DNA of 64,000 nucleotides. It comes from an uncultured Gammaproteobacteria bacterium (GTDB lineage: Bacteria > Pseudomonadota > Gammaproteobacteria > GCA-001735895). The stretch covers positions 75,410-139,409 of the forward strand of contig CAMYON010000001.1 in the NCBI GenBank assembly GCA_947260025.1, given 5' to 3'. How positions within the stretch are numbered: position 1 is the stretch's first letter; the number at the start of each line of letters is the position of its first letter. The notes beneath the pieces were generated by a model. It worked only from the letters and a program-made list of their open reading frames with translations. It searched no databases and had not been told where the DNA came from. The position numbers were made by a program, and so were the translations under genes. Of the stretch, positions 48,821-59,435 are shown in pieces.

Positions 48821-49396
48821 ATGGGGACTAATCTGCTCGATGCAGACCTGGTGAAAAGGGTGCAGGCGGGTGACACTGGCGCCTTCGATATTCTGGTGCA
48901 GAAGTATCAACACAAGGTTATCAACCTCGTCGGACGTTTCGTATCCGACCAGGCGGAATGCCAGGATATCGCCCAGGATGCATTTATCAAGGCCTTCCGG
49001 GCAATCGACAGTTTCAGGGGCGATAGCCAGTTTTACACCTGGCTTTACCGGATCGCGGCGAACACCGCGAAAAACTATCTCGCCTCGCGCGCACGAAAAT
49101 CGGCCAACTACACGGTGGACGTGGACGATGCTCAGCACTTCGAGGGGGAGTCGGGGCTCAAGGAATATGCCAATCCGGAAAACCTGTTGCTGACCGATGA
49201 GATCAGGGCGACAATTTTCAGGGCCATCGAGAAGTTGCCGGACGATCTGAAGTCGGCGATTACGCTGCGCGAAATCGATGGTTTGAGCTATGAAGAGATA
49301 GCGGATGTCATGGATTGTCCGATTGGTACGGTTCGATCTAGAATATTTCGGGCCCGGGATGTAATCGATAAGGAACTAAGACCCCTGTTAGAGTGA
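48821..49396 (+). CDS. rpoE: RNA polymerase sigma-E factor
   Basis: 191 residues, ECF sigma. Region 2 (QKYQHKVINLVGRFVSDQAECQDIAQDAFIKAFRAIDSFRGDSQFYTWLYRIAANTAKNYL) and region 4 (LREIDGLSYEEIADVMDCPIGTVRSRIFRARDVI) are RpoE/AlgU-like. It heads the envelope-stress operon rpoE-rseA-rseB-rseC-degP. Confidence 0.96.
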   Translation: MGTNLLDADLVKRVQAGDTGAFDILVQKYQHKVINLVGRFVSDQAECQDIAQDAFIKAFRAIDSFRGDSQFYTWLYRIAANTAKNYLASRARKSANYTVDVDDAQHFEGESGLKEYANPENLLLTDEIRATIFRAIEKLPDDLKSAITLREIDGLSYEEIADVMDCPIGTVRSRIFRARDVIDKELRPLLE

Positions 49397-49452
49397 CTAA
49401 GTAACAGATTTTAATAACCGTACCATTAGTCGGTTTATTACGAGAGTTGAAA

Positions 49453-50064
49453 ATGACAGAGCACAACGAGAAATTATCTTACCTGCTGGACGATTACCCC
49501 GGTGAAAATCCCGAGGCTACGCTTGATGAAGTGATCGGCGATGTCAACTTGCAGTATCGTATGCGGCGTTATCAGATTATCGGTGATGCGATGCGGCACG
49601 ATCTGCCGCAAGCAATCGATACCGGCTTTCACCAGTCGGTTATGGCCCGCATCCGTGAGCAGGCTGTCGACTCCCCGGAGATGTCGACAGAAAGCTCCAG
49701 GGCGTCGAGGCTGAACTGGTTGACGCTCAGGCCCTTTGCGGGTCTGGCCGTGGCCGCGAGCGTGGCGCTGGTTACGGTGGCTTTGTGGCAGCCGCTCAAG
49801 CAGGAGTCGGGTCAAGCTGACGATAGCCTCGCCAGTGCCGAGCAGCAAAAAATACAGCAGCTCGCGCGACAGAAGGTCGAGGGCGGTGCGGTACCGGTTT
49901 CAACCCGGGTGCAGGCGCTGGGTACTCGCTGGAAGCTCGAGCATGAAATGCCTGGTTTGCAGCAAAAACTCAATGCCTACCTGGTAAATCACACCGAGTA
50001 TTCGAACTCGGTGCAGGGTTTGATTCCGCAGGCAAGGGTTGCTGGTTTCGATGCGCAGCAGTAG
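49453..50064 (+). CDS. rseA: Anti-sigma-E factor RseA/MucA-like
   Basis: 203 residues. The N-terminal sigma-binding domain (EKLSYLLDDYPGENPEATLDEVIGDVNLQYRMRRYQIIGDAMRHDL) is followed by one membrane helix (about 92-113) and a periplasmic part. The ATG at 49453 has GAGAG 6 bp upstream. The family sequesters sigma-E at the membrane until cleaved by DegS/RseP-type proteases. The 3' end overlaps rseB by 14 bp. Confidence 0.9.
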   Translation: MTEHNEKLSYLLDDYPGENPEATLDEVIGDVNLQYRMRRYQIIGDAMRHDLPQAIDTGFHQSVMARIREQAVDSPEMSTESSRASRLNWLTLRPFAGLAVAASVALVTVALWQPLKQESGQADDSLASAEQQKIQQLARQKVEGGAVPVSTRVQALGTRWKLEHEMPGLQQKLNAYLVNHTEYSNSVQGLIPQARVAGFDAQQ

Positions 50065-51046
50065 CGTGGGCGGTATCTTGAATTTCGTACCCAAAACCCT
50101 TATCCCGGTACTCCTGACGACGTTTATCAGCGCGCCCGTGTTCGCTGAGCCCGCGATGGAATGGGTACAGAAAATGTCGGACGCGATGCGTAATCTGAGC
50201 TATCGCGGTAATTTTGTCTACATGCACGGCAACCAGCTCGAGAGTATGCAGATTTCGCACTATCGCGATGAGAACGGTGAAAAGGAGCGGCTGATTTCGC
50301 TAAACGGAGAAGCGCGGGAAGTTATCCGCGATAACCAGAACCTGACCTGTATCTGGCCTTCGAGCCGCAAGGTAGTGGTTGACTTGTCGCGCCAGAACAG
50401 TTTCTCGCCGATTTTTATCCCTGAAGATATCTCCCGGCTGGAAAAGTTTTACAACATGAAGCTTTTGGGCATGGATCGCATCGCAAACCAGGAAACGATG
50501 GTGGTGCATATCGACCCAAAGGACAGGTATCGCTACGGAATGAAATTCTGGATTAACCAGGATAACGGTCTGATGATGAAATCGAGCCTGATCGACGAAA
50601 CCAATCGTGAAATCGAGCAGGTCATGTTTACCAGTCTGGAATTGTTCGAAGATGGCGAAGAACTCGTCGTCGACACCTTGCCGAAGCTGGGTAACAACTT
50701 TACCCTGGTGCGCTATCATCGCGGGGGAAGTAGCGATTCTGCCGTTGTCGATAGTGCCTGGCAGTTAAGCGGCGCACCGGGTGGTTTCTGGCGTGAATCG
50801 GTGCACAGGCGCAAAATTCCGGGTACGCAACAGGTCGTACAGCAAATGGTTTATACCGACGGACTGGCCTCGCTGTCGGTATTCATCGAACGGCATAATA
50901 ATGATACGCAAAGCGGCAGCTCGTCGATGGGCGCGGTGAACGCCTTCATTCGAATTCTAAAAGACCATTCGGTCACTGCGATAGGGGAAGTGCCCGCGGT
51001 AACCGTAAGACAGGTTGCGGAAGGCGTCACCTACCACAAGCAGTAA
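50051..51046 (+). CDS. rseB: Sigma-E regulator RseB/MucB-like periplasmic protein
   Basis: 331 residues. A signal peptide ends near PVFAEP (about residue 33). The LolA-like lipoprotein-sensing fold (MEWVQKMSDAMRNLSYRGNFVYMHGNQLESMQISHYRD) is followed by the C-terminal MucB domain. It binds the RseA periplasmic part and blocks its cleavage. Overlap with rseA supports coupling. Confidence 0.93.
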   Translation: MRSSSVGGILNFVPKTLIPVLLTTFISAPVFAEPAMEWVQKMSDAMRNLSYRGNFVYMHGNQLESMQISHYRDENGEKERLISLNGEAREVIRDNQNLTCIWPSSRKVVVDLSRQNSFSPIFIPEDISRLEKFYNMKLLGMDRIANQETMVVHIDPKDRYRYGMKFWINQDNGLMMKSSLIDETNREIEQVMFTSLELFEDGEELVVDTLPKLGNNFTLVRYHRGGSSDSAVVDSAWQLSGAPGGFWRESVHRRKIPGTQQVVQQMVYTDGLASLSVFIERHNNDTQSGSSSMGAVNAFIRILKDHSVTAIGEVPAVTVRQVAEGVTYHKQ

Positions 51047-51150
51047 GCGGGAACGGCCGGGTATCGATCAGTGCCGCCGTGCAACGCCTTGCGATTGCCG
51101 GGATTTGGTATCAAACTTCGACTTCAGATAAAACTTTCAGGACGCGACGG

Positions 51151-51603
51151 ATGATAACCGAACGGGCAGTGGTCACTCGATGCGAAGAGGGGCGTGCAGA
51201 AGTAAGGCTACAGCGGGACTCGGCCTGCGGCAACTGTGAACTGAGCCAGGGCTGTGGTACCGGCGCTATCGGTAGATTGCTGGGTAATCGATCGCGGCCG
51301 CTGGTGATTGCAACCGGCGAAGATCTGAAGCCCGGTGACGAATTGTTACTGGGTTTATCCGAAGCTGCCCTGGTTAAGGCCAGCCTGACCATTTACGGTT
51401 TGCCTCTGCTCGCTATGGTTGTCGCCGGATTAGCGGCAGCGTTGCTCGGAATTGCCGACGCGTGGGTGGCGATATCCTCGATCGTCGGCCTCTTTGCCGG
51501 GTTTAAAATTGCTTCAGGCATCACTCATTCCCTTGAAGTGGATCGCCTGGCCCCATATATCGTCGAGATCAGGGTGAACCCCGGCCCCTTATCGGAGTCT
51601 TAA
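51151..51603 (+). CDS. rseC: SoxR-reducing / sigma-E positive regulator RseC family protein
   Basis: 150 residues from the ATG at 51151, with AGGA 8 bp upstream. The cysteine motif CGNCELSQGCGTG and two membrane helices (about 75-95 and 101-121) are typical of RseC/MucC. In E. coli it weakly promotes sigma-E activity and joins the rsx system. The 72 bp of open frame upstream lack a good start. Confidence 0.9.
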   Translation: MITERAVVTRCEEGRAEVRLQRDSACGNCELSQGCGTGAIGRLLGNRSRPLVIATGEDLKPGDELLLGLSEAALVKASLTIYGLPLLAMVVAGLAAALLGIADAWVAISSIVGLFAGFKIASGITHSLEVDRLAPYIVEIRVNPGPLSES

Positions 51604-51633
51604 AACTGTATTTGAATCAATTGGAATCCATTC

Positions 51634-53049
51634 ATGAAATTTTTTAGCAAGCACCTGTACAGCGCCATATTAATCGTTAGCTGTAGCCTGCCGCTGGCGG
51701 TTCAGGCTGCACTGCCCGATTTCACGGAAATTGTCGATAAATCGAAAAACTCCGTGGTCAATATCAGCACCAAGACCAAGGTCGATCGCAGTGAATCTAA
51801 ACGCTATAACATACCCGAATTACCCGAGGGCTCGCCTTTCGGGGAGCTGTTCGACAAGTTCTTCGAGCAGGACGAATTCGAGCGTCGGCGCCGTGATTCC
51901 CAGTCCCTGGGTTCGGGTTTCATTATTTCGCAGGATGGCTATATCCTGACCAACCACCACGTGATTGCCGGTGCCGACGAAGTCATCGTGCGGATGGCCA
52001 ATCGCAAGGAGTATATCGCGAAAGTTATTGGCTCGGACGAAGCCTCTGACGTTGCGGTACTGAAGGTCGATGACGAGAATCTACCGACGTTGAAGATCGG
52101 TGATTCAGACGATTTGAAGGTGGGTGCATGGGTGCTCGCGATCGGGTCTCCCTTCGGCTTCGATGCCACGGTAACGGCCGGCATCGTCAGCGCCAAGGGT
52201 CGCAGTTTGCCGAGCGACAACTACGTGCCGTTCATCCAGACCGATGTCGCAATAAATCCGGGTAATTCGGGTGGTCCGTTGTTCAATCTCGACGGCGAAG
52301 TAGTGGGTATCAACTCGCAGATTTACAGCCGCTCGGGCGGATTCATGGGCCTGTCGTTTGCAATCCCGATCGAAATGGCGGTCGATGTTGCGAACCAGAT
52401 CAAGGAAACCGGTTCGGTAGCGCGCGGTTGGCTCGGTGTTTTGATCCAGGAAGTCACGCGCGAGCTGGCGGAATCCTTCGGGATGGAAAATCCGCACGGT
52501 GCGCTGGTTGCCAAAGTGCTCGACGACAGCCCCGCCGCCGAGGCGGGCCTGGAAGTCGGTGACGTCATCGTCGAATTTAACGGCAAAAAAGTGATGCGCT
52601 CGAGCGGGCTGCCGCCTCTGGTGGGGCGAGCCAAGGTAGGCAAGGAAGCCGAGGTAACGGTGATTCGTGACAAGAAGCGCCGCGATATCGGGGTTTTGAT
52701 AGCGCAACTGCCCAACGCGATAACACAGGCCGCGTTTACGCCTGAAACGAGTCCGCTGGAAGAAAACTCGGCGCTCGGCATGAAGGTGGAGACGCTCAGC
52801 AGCGAGGCCAGGAATAAACTCAAAATCGAAGCCGGGGTACAGGTGGTCGAAGTGGATGAAGCCGGACCTGCCAGCGATGCCGGTATCCAGAAGGGCGACG
52901 TGATTACGATGATCGACAACCGCGAGGTTGAATCAATCGACGATTTCGAGGAAATTACCGATAAGTTGCAATCCGGCAAGTCGGTCGCTTTGCTGGTGCA
53001 GCGCCGTGCCGGGCCCGTGTTTCTCGCAATTCGCCCCGAGGATTCCTGA
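51634..53049 (+). CDS. degP: Do/DegP-family periplasmic serine endoprotease (MucD)
   Basis: 471 residues. A signal peptide (MKFFSKHLYSAILIVSCSLPLAVQA) precedes a trypsin-like domain with the triad His109 (LTNHHVIAG), Asp139 (SDVAVLKVD) and Ser212 (GNSGGPLFN), then two PDZ domains (about 275-360 and 390-465). It removes misfolded envelope proteins. Its position at the end of the rpoE operon is that of mucD in Pseudomonas. Confidence 0.95.
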   Translation: MKFFSKHLYSAILIVSCSLPLAVQAALPDFTEIVDKSKNSVVNISTKTKVDRSESKRYNIPELPEGSPFGELFDKFFEQDEFERRRRDSQSLGSGFIISQDGYILTNHHVIAGADEVIVRMANRKEYIAKVIGSDEASDVAVLKVDDENLPTLKIGDSDDLKVGAWVLAIGSPFGFDATVTAGIVSAKGRSLPSDNYVPFIQTDVAINPGNSGGPLFNLDGEVVGINSQIYSRSGGFMGLSFAIPIEMAVDVANQIKETGSVARGWLGVLIQEVTRELAESFGMENPHGALVAKVLDDSPAAEAGLEVGDVIVEFNGKKVMRSSGLPPLVGRAKVGKEAEVTVIRDKKRRDIGVLIAQLPNAITQAAFTPETSPLEENSALGMKVETLSSEARNKLKIEAGVQVVEVDEAGPASDAGIQKGDVITMIDNREVESIDDFEEITDKLQSGKSVALLVQRRAGPVFLAIRPEDS

Positions 53050-53064
53050 GCGGATAGCAGCTGC

Positions 53065-53304
53065 TTGGAATTAGTTTTTTATTACCGCGAACAATGCCAC
53101 CTGTGCGATGCTATGCGCAAGGCGCTGGTGGCATTCTCGGAAAAAAGGCAGGCACTGAGCTGGCGTGAAGTCGATATCGACCGCGATATCGAGCTGGTGC
53201 GACGCTACGATGCCCTGGTGCCGGTGTTGTGCAACGGCGACACCGAGATCTGTCACTATTTTTTCGATGAATCGGCATTGCTAGCCGCGCTGGCTTTAGC
53301 GTAA
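53065..53304 (+). CDS. Small glutaredoxin-like protein (DUF836 family)
   Basis: 79 residues. Begins with TTG and shows a thioredoxin-fold start with a CHLC redox pair (FYYREQCHLCDAMRKAL) and the cis-Pro segment LVPVLCNGD. Family members occur between degP/mucD and lepA in many gammaproteobacteria. The partner is unknown. A clear ribosome site is missing; cotranslation with degP 15 bp upstream is likely. Confidence 0.85.
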   Translation: MELVFYYREQCHLCDAMRKALVAFSEKRQALSWREVDIDRDIELVRRYDALVPVLCNGDTEICHYFFDESALLAALALA

Positions 53305-53398
53305 ACTTCGCAGGTTTTATACATCTAGCGCCGGCTTGCACTAAGTCGGCATTCCACGTTTCCAGAAATTCACGAGTTCGGCAGGGCTAGTATCCTTT

Positions 53399-55195
53399 AT
53401 GCGCATGGAGTTAATACGCAATTTCTCGATTATTGCCCATATCGACCACGGCAAGTCCACGCTCGCGGACCGCTTTATCCAGCTATGTGGTGGATTAAGC
53501 GAACGTGAAATGGAAGCCCAGGTGCTCGATTCGATGGACCTGGAGCGGGAACGCGGCATTACCATCAAAGCCCAGAGCGTTTCGCTGCGCTATAAGGCGC
53601 GCGACGACCAGGAATACACGCTGAACATAATCGACACGCCGGGACACGTGGATTTCTCCTACGAGGTTTCGCGCTCGCTGGCCGCCTGCGAGGGTGCATT
53701 GCTGGTGGTTGACGCATCGCAGGGTGTCGAAGCCCAGAGCGTGGCGAATTGTTATACCGCGATCGACCTCGACCTTGAGGTGCTGCCGGTACTGAACAAG
53801 ATAGACTTGCCAGCCGCCGATCCCGACCGGGTCAAGCTTGAAATCGAAGAAATCATTGGACTGGATGCTGCGGAAGCGATCGAAGTCAGCGCCAAGACCG
53901 GGGTCGGAATCGAAGATCTGCTGGAGCAGATAATCGAAAAAATTCCGCCCCCGGACGGTTCCGAAGATAATCGTACCCAGGCCCTGATCATCGATTCATG
54001 GTTCGATAGCTACGTTGGCGTGATCACGCTGGTGCGCGTGATGCAGGGCTCCATTCGTCCGAAGCAAAAGATCCGCATGATGTCCAGCGGGCAGGATTTT
54101 CTGGTCGAGAAAGTTGGCGTGTTTACACCCAAGCGCACGGATACGGATTGCCTGCTGGCCGGTGGTGTCGGTTACATCATTGCCGGGATAAAAGATATCG
54201 AGTCGGCTCGCGTGGGCGATACGATAACGCTGGCGCAGCACCCGGCCGAGCGCCCGCTGGCGGATTTCAAACAGGTCCAGCCACGGGTGTTTGCCGGGCT
54301 GTTTCCGATCAGCTCCGACGACTACGAAGACTGCCGTGAAGCGCTCAAGAAGTTGAAACTGAACGATGCGGCATTGCACTTCGAGCCCGAGACTTCGCAG
54401 GCGCTGGGATTTGGCTTTCGTTGTGGTTTCCTCGGCATGTTGCACATGGAAATCGTGCAGGAGCGGCTGGAACGCGAGTATGATCTCGACTTGATTACTA
54501 CCGCCCCGACCGTGGTTTACCAGGTCGAAACCACCGCCGGTGAACTGGTCGAGATCCATAACCCGGCCGATCTGCCAGCGATTAACAAGGTAGATGAAAT
54601 TCGTGAACCCATTATCCAGGCCAATATATTGCTGCCCGAGGATTACATCGGCGCGGTGATATCGCTTTGTATCGAAAAGCGCGGTGTGCAAAAGGATATG
54701 CAATTCCTGGGCAAACAGGTGTCGCTGGTATTCGAATTGCCTCTGAGCGAGGTTGTACTAGACTTTTTTGATCGGCTCAAATCGGTTAGCCGCGGTTATG
54801 CGTCTTTCGACTACGAGTTTCTGCGATTCGAGGCCTCCAACCTGGTCAAGCTCGACGTTTTGATCAACGGGGAAAAGGTCGACGCATTGTCGCTAATCGT
54901 ACACCGCAGCAATGCCGACTATCGCGGCCGCGAGCTGGCGTCGAAAATGAAAGAGCTGATTCCGCGGCAAATGTTCGATGTTGCGATACAGGCCGCGATC
55001 GGTTCGAACGTTGTTGCTCGCACCAACGTCAAGGCGCTGCGCAAGAACGTAACCGCCAAATGTTACGGCGGCGATGTCACGCGTAAACGAAAATTGCTAG
55101 AAAAACAAAAAGCCGGTAAAAAGCGTATGAAGCAGGTCGGCAGCGTTGAAATTCCGCAGGATGCGTTTCTCGCGGTGTTGAAGGTTGATACGTGA
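53399..55195 (+). CDS. lepA: Elongation factor 4 (LepA)
   Basis: 598 residues. Ribosomal GTPase with [41 protein letters not shown] and SAKTGVG motifs and the LepA-specific C-terminal domain ([19 protein letters not shown]...[24 protein letters not shown]). The ATG at 53399 or 53405 could be the start. It is followed by lepB after 32 bp. Confidence 0.97.
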   Translation: MRMELIRNFSIIAHIDHGKSTLADRFIQLCGGLSEREMEAQVLDSMDLERERGITIKAQSVSLRYKARDDQEYTLNIIDTPGHVDFSYEVSRSLAACEGALLVVDASQGVEAQSVANCYTAIDLDLEVLPVLNKIDLPAADPDRVKLEIEEIIGLDAAEAIEVSAKTGVGIEDLLEQIIEKIPPPDGSEDNRTQALIIDSWFDSYVGVITLVRVMQGSIRPKQKIRMMSSGQDFLVEKVGVFTPKRTDTDCLLAGGVGYIIAGIKDIESARVGDTITLAQHPAERPLADFKQVQPRVFAGLFPISSDDYEDCREALKKLKLNDAALHFEPETSQALGFGFRCGFLGMLHMEIVQERLEREYDLDLITTAPTVVYQVETTAGELVEIHNPADLPAINKVDEIREPIIQANILLPEDYIGAVISLCIEKRGVQKDMQFLGKQVSLVFELPLSEVVLDFFDRLKSVSRGYASFDYEFLRFEASNLVKLDVLINGEKVDALSLIVHRSNADYRGRELASKMKELIPRQMFDVAIQAAIGSNVVARTNVKALRKNVTAKCYGGDVTRKRKLLEKQKAGKKRMKQVGSVEIPQDAFLAVLKVDT

Positions 55196-55227
55196 TAAGG
55201 GTGTTGCACGCAGTAGAGGCGTACTGA

Positions 55228-56058
55228 ATGGTCCATTTTGATTTTGAGGTTTTGTTGTTGGTACTGACGCTCGTGACGGGCGCGATATGGCTGGCCGATG
55301 TGCTTCTGTTCGCGCGCATGCGACGTGCATCCGCAGCCAGGAAACCGCCGAATGAACCGATTCTTATCGAGTATTCCAGGGCTTTCTTCCCGGTGCTCGC
55401 GATCGTGCTGGTACTGCGCGCCTTCGCCTATGAACCGTTTCGTATTCCGTCGGGTTCGATGATGCCGTCGCTGCTGGTAGGCGATTTTATACTGGTCAAT
55501 AAGTATAGCTATGGCTTTCGCCTGCCGGTCTGGCATACCCGTATCAACAGTGGTGACCGTCCGCAGCGCGGTGACGTGGTAGTGTTCCGTTACCCCAAGG
55601 ATCAGTCACAGGATTACATCAAACGCGTCGTAGGATTGCCCGGGGATCATATAAGTTACTATAATCGTCGTTTAGCGATTAATGCCCAGGCCCTGACGTT
55701 CGAAAAAGATCGTGATTACGAGGGGCTCGGGGATCTCAATAAAATGGCGGGCGGTAGTGGCTGTGATCGCCGAGCAGCTAGCTGTGAGGTTTATATCGAA
55801 CAACTGGGCGAGAGCCGGCATACGGTAATGATCAATCCCAGTATGACCATAGGCATCAGCGGAGAGGTTTTCGTGCCGGATGGCCATTATTTCGTGATGG
55901 GCGATAATCGCGATCACAGTAATGACAGCAGGATTTGGGGTTTCGTGCCCGAGGATAACCTGGTGGGAAAGGCGGTTATGATATGGATGCACTGGGACTG
56001 GCGTAAAGGTGGAACCGGTCTGGATGTCTCGAGGATAGGCCAGAGAATTTCGAACTGA
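55228..56058 (+). CDS. lepB: Signal peptidase I
   Basis: 276 residues. Two N-terminal membrane helices (about 5-26 and 52-66) precede the periplasmic catalytic domain. Nucleophile Ser77 lies in FRIPSGSMMPSLLVGDF and general-base Lys132 in DYIKRVVGLPGD. The box GDNRDHSNDSRIWGFVPEDN is intact. It cleaves signal peptides of exported proteins. Confidence 0.97.
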   Translation: MVHFDFEVLLLVLTLVTGAIWLADVLLFARMRRASAARKPPNEPILIEYSRAFFPVLAIVLVLRAFAYEPFRIPSGSMMPSLLVGDFILVNKYSYGFRLPVWHTRINSGDRPQRGDVVVFRYPKDQSQDYIKRVVGLPGDHISYYNRRLAINAQALTFEKDRDYEGLGDLNKMAGGSGCDRRAASCEVYIEQLGESRHTVMINPSMTIGISGEVFVPDGHYFVMGDNRDHSNDSRIWGFVPEDNLVGKAVMIWMHWDWRKGGTGLDVSRIGQRISN

Positions 56059-56068
56059 GGTAATGCTT

Positions 56069-56452
56069 ATGAAAAGAATTACAAAGCCGCGAAATCGGCA
56101 ACGAGGTTTATCATCTGCAGGATGGATCTTGGTTTTCGCCATCTTCGCCCTGCTGGTGGTCACGTTTTTCAAGTTATTTCCCTGGTATTACGATAACTTC
56201 AAGGTTAAGGCTGCCCTGGAAGCGCTGCAAACGGATACCTCCGTCGATGCGAAGTCCAAACGCGAAATCTGGACTTCCCTGTCAAAGAGACTGTATGTCG
56301 ATTCCGTCAGATCGATTACGCGCGAAAACGTGACAATGGTGCGCAAGGACGGAAAAACCACGGTGACCGTCAGCTATGAAGTCCGTGAGCCCTATCTTGC
56401 CAACCTGTTTATCGGCGCACGCTTCGAAGAATCAGCAGTTATCGATCGGTGA
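56069..56452 (+). CDS. DUF4845-family membrane protein
   Basis: 127 residues. One N-terminal helix (about 17-35, AGWILVFAIFALLVVTFFKLFPWYYDNFKVKAALEAL) precedes a small soluble domain. Genes of this family lie between lepB and rnc in many gammaproteobacteria; the function is unknown. The ATG at 56069 is preferred because TGAGGT ends 7 bp upstream; the ATG at 56063 is too close to it. The stop overlaps the rnc GTG. Confidence 0.85.
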   Translation: MKRITKPRNRQRGLSSAGWILVFAIFALLVVTFFKLFPWYYDNFKVKAALEALQTDTSVDAKSKREIWTSLSKRLYVDSVRSITRENVTMVRKDGKTTVTVSYEVREPYLANLFIGARFEESAVIDR

Positions 56453-57120
56453 ATGCCGATAAGTTTCTCGCGTTAACAGGTTATCAATTCAGGCAGCAGG
56501 TTTTACTGCAGCAAGCCCTGACGCATCGCAGTTTCTCGCGCAACAGCAACAACGAACGGCTCGAGTTCCTGGGCGACAGCGTGCTTAACCTCATCATTTC
56601 GAACCATATTTATCGACGTTTTACGGATGCCGACGAGGGTGACCTGAGCCGGATCCGTGCCTCGTTGGTCAAGCAATCGACGCTGGCGCAGGTCGCCCGG
56701 GAAATAAACCTGGGCGACCATATCAATCTTGGCGGAGGCGAGTTGAAATCCGGGGGATTTAGACGAGCGTCGATTCTTTCCGACGCGCTCGAGGCGGTTA
56801 TCGGTGCGATATACCTGGATAGCGATTACGGCCAGGTCGAACAGGTGGTAATGCAGTTGTTCGAGAACCAGCTCGATAGCGTAAAAACCGGGGCCGGGTT
56901 AAAGGATCCCAAAACGCGTCTGCAGGAATACCTGCAGGCGCGCCAGCAGGAACTGCCGCTCTACGAGATCGAAAGCACCACGGGTAAATCGCACTCGCAG
57001 TTGTTCACCGTTAGCTGCAGAATCGAGAATCCCGCACTGCAGGCGCTCGGCAGTGGCACCAGCCGCAAGCAGGCCGAACAGCAAGCGGCGCAAAAATTGC
57101 TGGATGAACTCAAGCTATGA
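56449..57120 (+). CDS. rnc: Ribonuclease III
   Basis: 223 residues from a GTG overlapping the previous stop (GTGA). Signature ERLEFLGDSVLNLIISNHIY and the second acidic site SDALEAVIGAIYLD are present, followed by a C-terminal double-stranded RNA-binding domain (DPKTRLQEYLQARQQELPLYEIESTTGKSHSQLFTV). It processes rRNA and mRNA precursors. Its stop overlaps era (ATGA). Confidence 0.97.
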   Translation: MNADKFLALTGYQFRQQVLLQQALTHRSFSRNSNNERLEFLGDSVLNLIISNHIYRRFTDADEGDLSRIRASLVKQSTLAQVAREINLGDHINLGGGELKSGGFRRASILSDALEAVIGAIYLDSDYGQVEQVVMQLFENQLDSVKTGAGLKDPKTRLQEYLQARQQELPLYEIESTTGKSHSQLFTVSCRIENPALQALGSGTSRKQAEQQAAQKLLDELKL

Positions 57121-58019
57121 ATGACGGCTTTCGCTGCGGATATGTGGCCTTGATCGGCAAACCCAACACCGGCAAGTCGACCCTGATGAACGCGCTGGTC
57201 GGAGAAAAGCTTAGTATCACGGCCCACCGGCCACAAACCACCAGGCATCAGATACTCGGTATCAAGACTGGCGAAGACTTTCAATGTATCTTCGTTGACA
57301 CCCCCGGGATTCACGACAACAACAGTAAGGCTATACACCGTTACATGAACCGGGCGGCTACCAGTATGCTGGATGACGCCGATCTGATATGCGTGTTGCT
57401 GGATATTAATCATTTCAACCAGGATGACGAGAAAATTCTGCGGCGGATTGCGGGTTACGGCAACGTGCTCGTGGTGGTTAACAAGGTCGATCAATTGAGT
57501 CGCGAGGCATGCCTGCCGTTGATGCAGAAGATTTCTCAGCTTGTCCCGGAATTCGAATGCGTGCCAGTCTCAGCGCTTACTGGTGATAACCTGGATCGCC
57601 TGCAGCAGTTGATCGTCGTGCGGTTACCCGCCGGGGTACCGCATTTCCCGGACGATCAGCTGACCGACAAGTCGATGCGTTTTATCAGCGCCGAGATCGT
57701 GCGCGAAAAATTGTTCCGTGCGCTTAAACAGGAGCTGCCTTACTCGATTACGGTCAGTATCGACCACTACATCGAGGAGGCGGATATCACGCGCATATCG
57801 GCCACTATCTGGGTCGAGCGCAAGTCGCAAAAGGCTATCGTTATCGGTAAAGGCGGCAGCCAGTTGAAGAAAATAGGTTCACTCGCACGCGCGGATATCG
57901 AGCGGCTGGTTGGAAACAAGGTGTATTTACAGCTTTGGGTAAAGATCCGCGCCGACTGGGCCGATGACGAACAGTCGCTTGCGGCCTTTGGCTATTCCGA
58001 TGGAAGCCAGGGTCTCTGA
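57117..58019 (+). CDS. era: GTPase Era
   Basis: 300 residues. GKPNTGKSTLMN, HRPQTTRHQILGI, DTPGIHD and NKVDQL mark the GTPase. The C-terminal KH domain (VIGKGGSQLKKIGSLARADIERL) binds the 16S 3' end. Acts in 30S maturation. It overlaps recO by 20 bp. Confidence 0.97.
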   Translation: MNDGFRCGYVALIGKPNTGKSTLMNALVGEKLSITAHRPQTTRHQILGIKTGEDFQCIFVDTPGIHDNNSKAIHRYMNRAATSMLDDADLICVLLDINHFNQDDEKILRRIAGYGNVLVVVNKVDQLSREACLPLMQKISQLVPEFECVPVSALTGDNLDRLQQLIVVRLPAGVPHFPDDQLTDKSMRFISAEIVREKLFRALKQELPYSITVSIDHYIEEADITRISATIWVERKSQKAIVIGKGGSQLKKIGSLARADIERLVGNKVYLQLWVKIRADWADDEQSLAAFGYSDGSQGL

Positions 58020-58698
58020 TCAGCCGGGCTTTATCTTGCGCCGGCGAGAATGGCGCAACAGCAGCCTGCTGCTCGACCTGTTCACCCGGGATTACGGCTG
58101 TATCCGGGTGATGGCGCGAGGCGCGCGTCGTAACCCGGCAAAAACGCCTTATCAGCCGTTTGAATTGTTAAGCTTGAGCTGGAGCGGTCGGCAGGACTTG
58201 AAGACCCTTACTGCTATCGACTCGGTAGCTTTGCCGATCGACGAGCACAATTACCTGGCCCTGCTTTATGTCAACGAGTTAATCGGCGCCGTGCTGCCGC
58301 AGCAGGAGGCCAATGCCGAGGTTTTTGCGGACTACCTGGGGTTATTGCAGGAAGCACGGTTCAGGATAGGCGAGGCCGAGCTGCGAGGCTTTGAACTGGG
58401 CTTGATGCAAACGCTGGGATATTTTCCGGATATCGCGGTGGATGCGGACAGTGGGTTGCCGATTCGCCAGGATGGCTACTACCAGTTTGTCATTAGTAAC
58501 GGTTTCGTAGCCTGCCTGGAATCCGCGCGGGATGCGGTCAGCGGAAAAACCGTACTCGACTGGCAGCGAGGAGAATATCAGGACGCTGCGGTGTTACGCC
58601 TGGCGAAATCGGTGTTACGCGCCACGATCGACTTTAACTTGCATGGAAAAGCGTTAAAATCACGCGACGTTACGCTGGAAATGATGAGAAGAAAATGA
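58000..58698 (+). CDS. recO: DNA repair protein RecO
   Basis: 232 residues from the ATG at 58000 ([43 protein letters not shown]). N-terminal OB fold and helical C-terminal part; loads RecA on SSB-coated DNA. In-frame codons further upstream lie deeper in era and were rejected. It overlaps pdxJ as ATGA. Confidence 0.94.
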   Translation: MEARVSDQPGFILRRREWRNSSLLLDLFTRDYGCIRVMARGARRNPAKTPYQPFELLSLSWSGRQDLKTLTAIDSVALPIDEHNYLALLYVNELIGAVLPQQEANAEVFADYLGLLQEARFRIGEAELRGFELGLMQTLGYFPDIAVDADSGLPIRQDGYYQFVISNGFVACLESARDAVSGKTVLDWQRGEYQDAAVLRLAKSVLRATIDFNLHGKALKSRDVTLEMMRRK

Positions 58699-59435
58699 CT
58701 AATCCGATCACCCTGGGGGTGAATATTGACCACGTTGCAACCCTCCGCCAGGCACGCGGCACACGTTTTCCTGACCCGGTTTATGCAGCCCAGGTTGCTG
58801 AGTACTCCGGTGCAGATTCGATCACTTTTCATTTGCGCGAGGATCGTCGCCACATCCAGGAGCGGGATGCGCTACTGCTGAAACAGGTAGTTAACACCAA
58901 GCTCAACCTTGAAATGGCCATCACCGACGAGATGCTGGCATTTGCCAGCGAGTTTATGGCCGAAGACGTTTGCCTGGTGCCGGAAAAGCGCGAGGAGCTG
59001 ACCACCGAGGGCGGCCTGGACGTGGTCGGTCAACTTCCTCAGGTACGTAGCGCCTGCGCCAGGCTGGCGGAGGTCGGCTCGCGAGTTTCTCCGTTTATCG
59101 ATGCCAGCCGTGAGCAGATCGACGCCGTTGTCGAATGCGGGGCACCGTGTATCGAGGTACACACCGGGCATTATGCCGACGCATCGGGTGACGCGCAGGT
59201 GCGCATGCTGGAAACCATAAACGATGCCATTGCCTATGCTCATGGCAAAGGATTGCAGGTCAATGCGGGCCACGGTCTCAACCGGCATAACGTCCGGCCG
59301 ATTGCCGCCAATCCGCTGGTTACCGAGCTCAATATCGGACATGCCATCGTTGCCGACGCGGTGTTCCTCGGGCTGGCGCAGGCGATCAAGGATATCAAGC
59401 AGTTAATGCTGGAAGCGCGGGCCGCGGGCGCATGA
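58695..59435 (+). CDS. pdxJ: Pyridoxine 5'-phosphate synthase
   Basis: 246-residue TIM barrel. Markers are [43 protein letters not shown] and the C-terminal [11 protein letters not shown]. Last step of de novo vitamin B6 synthesis. Overlaps both recO and acpS by 4 bp. Confidence 0.97.
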   Translation: MTNPITLGVNIDHVATLRQARGTRFPDPVYAAQVAEYSGADSITFHLREDRRHIQERDALLLKQVVNTKLNLEMAITDEMLAFASEFMAEDVCLVPEKREELTTEGGLDVVGQLPQVRSACARLAEVGSRVSPFIDASREQIDAVVECGAPCIEVHTGHYADASGDAQVRMLETINDAIAYAHGKGLQVNAGHGLNRHNVRPIAANPLVTELNIGHAIVADAVFLGLAQAIKDIKQLMLEARAAGA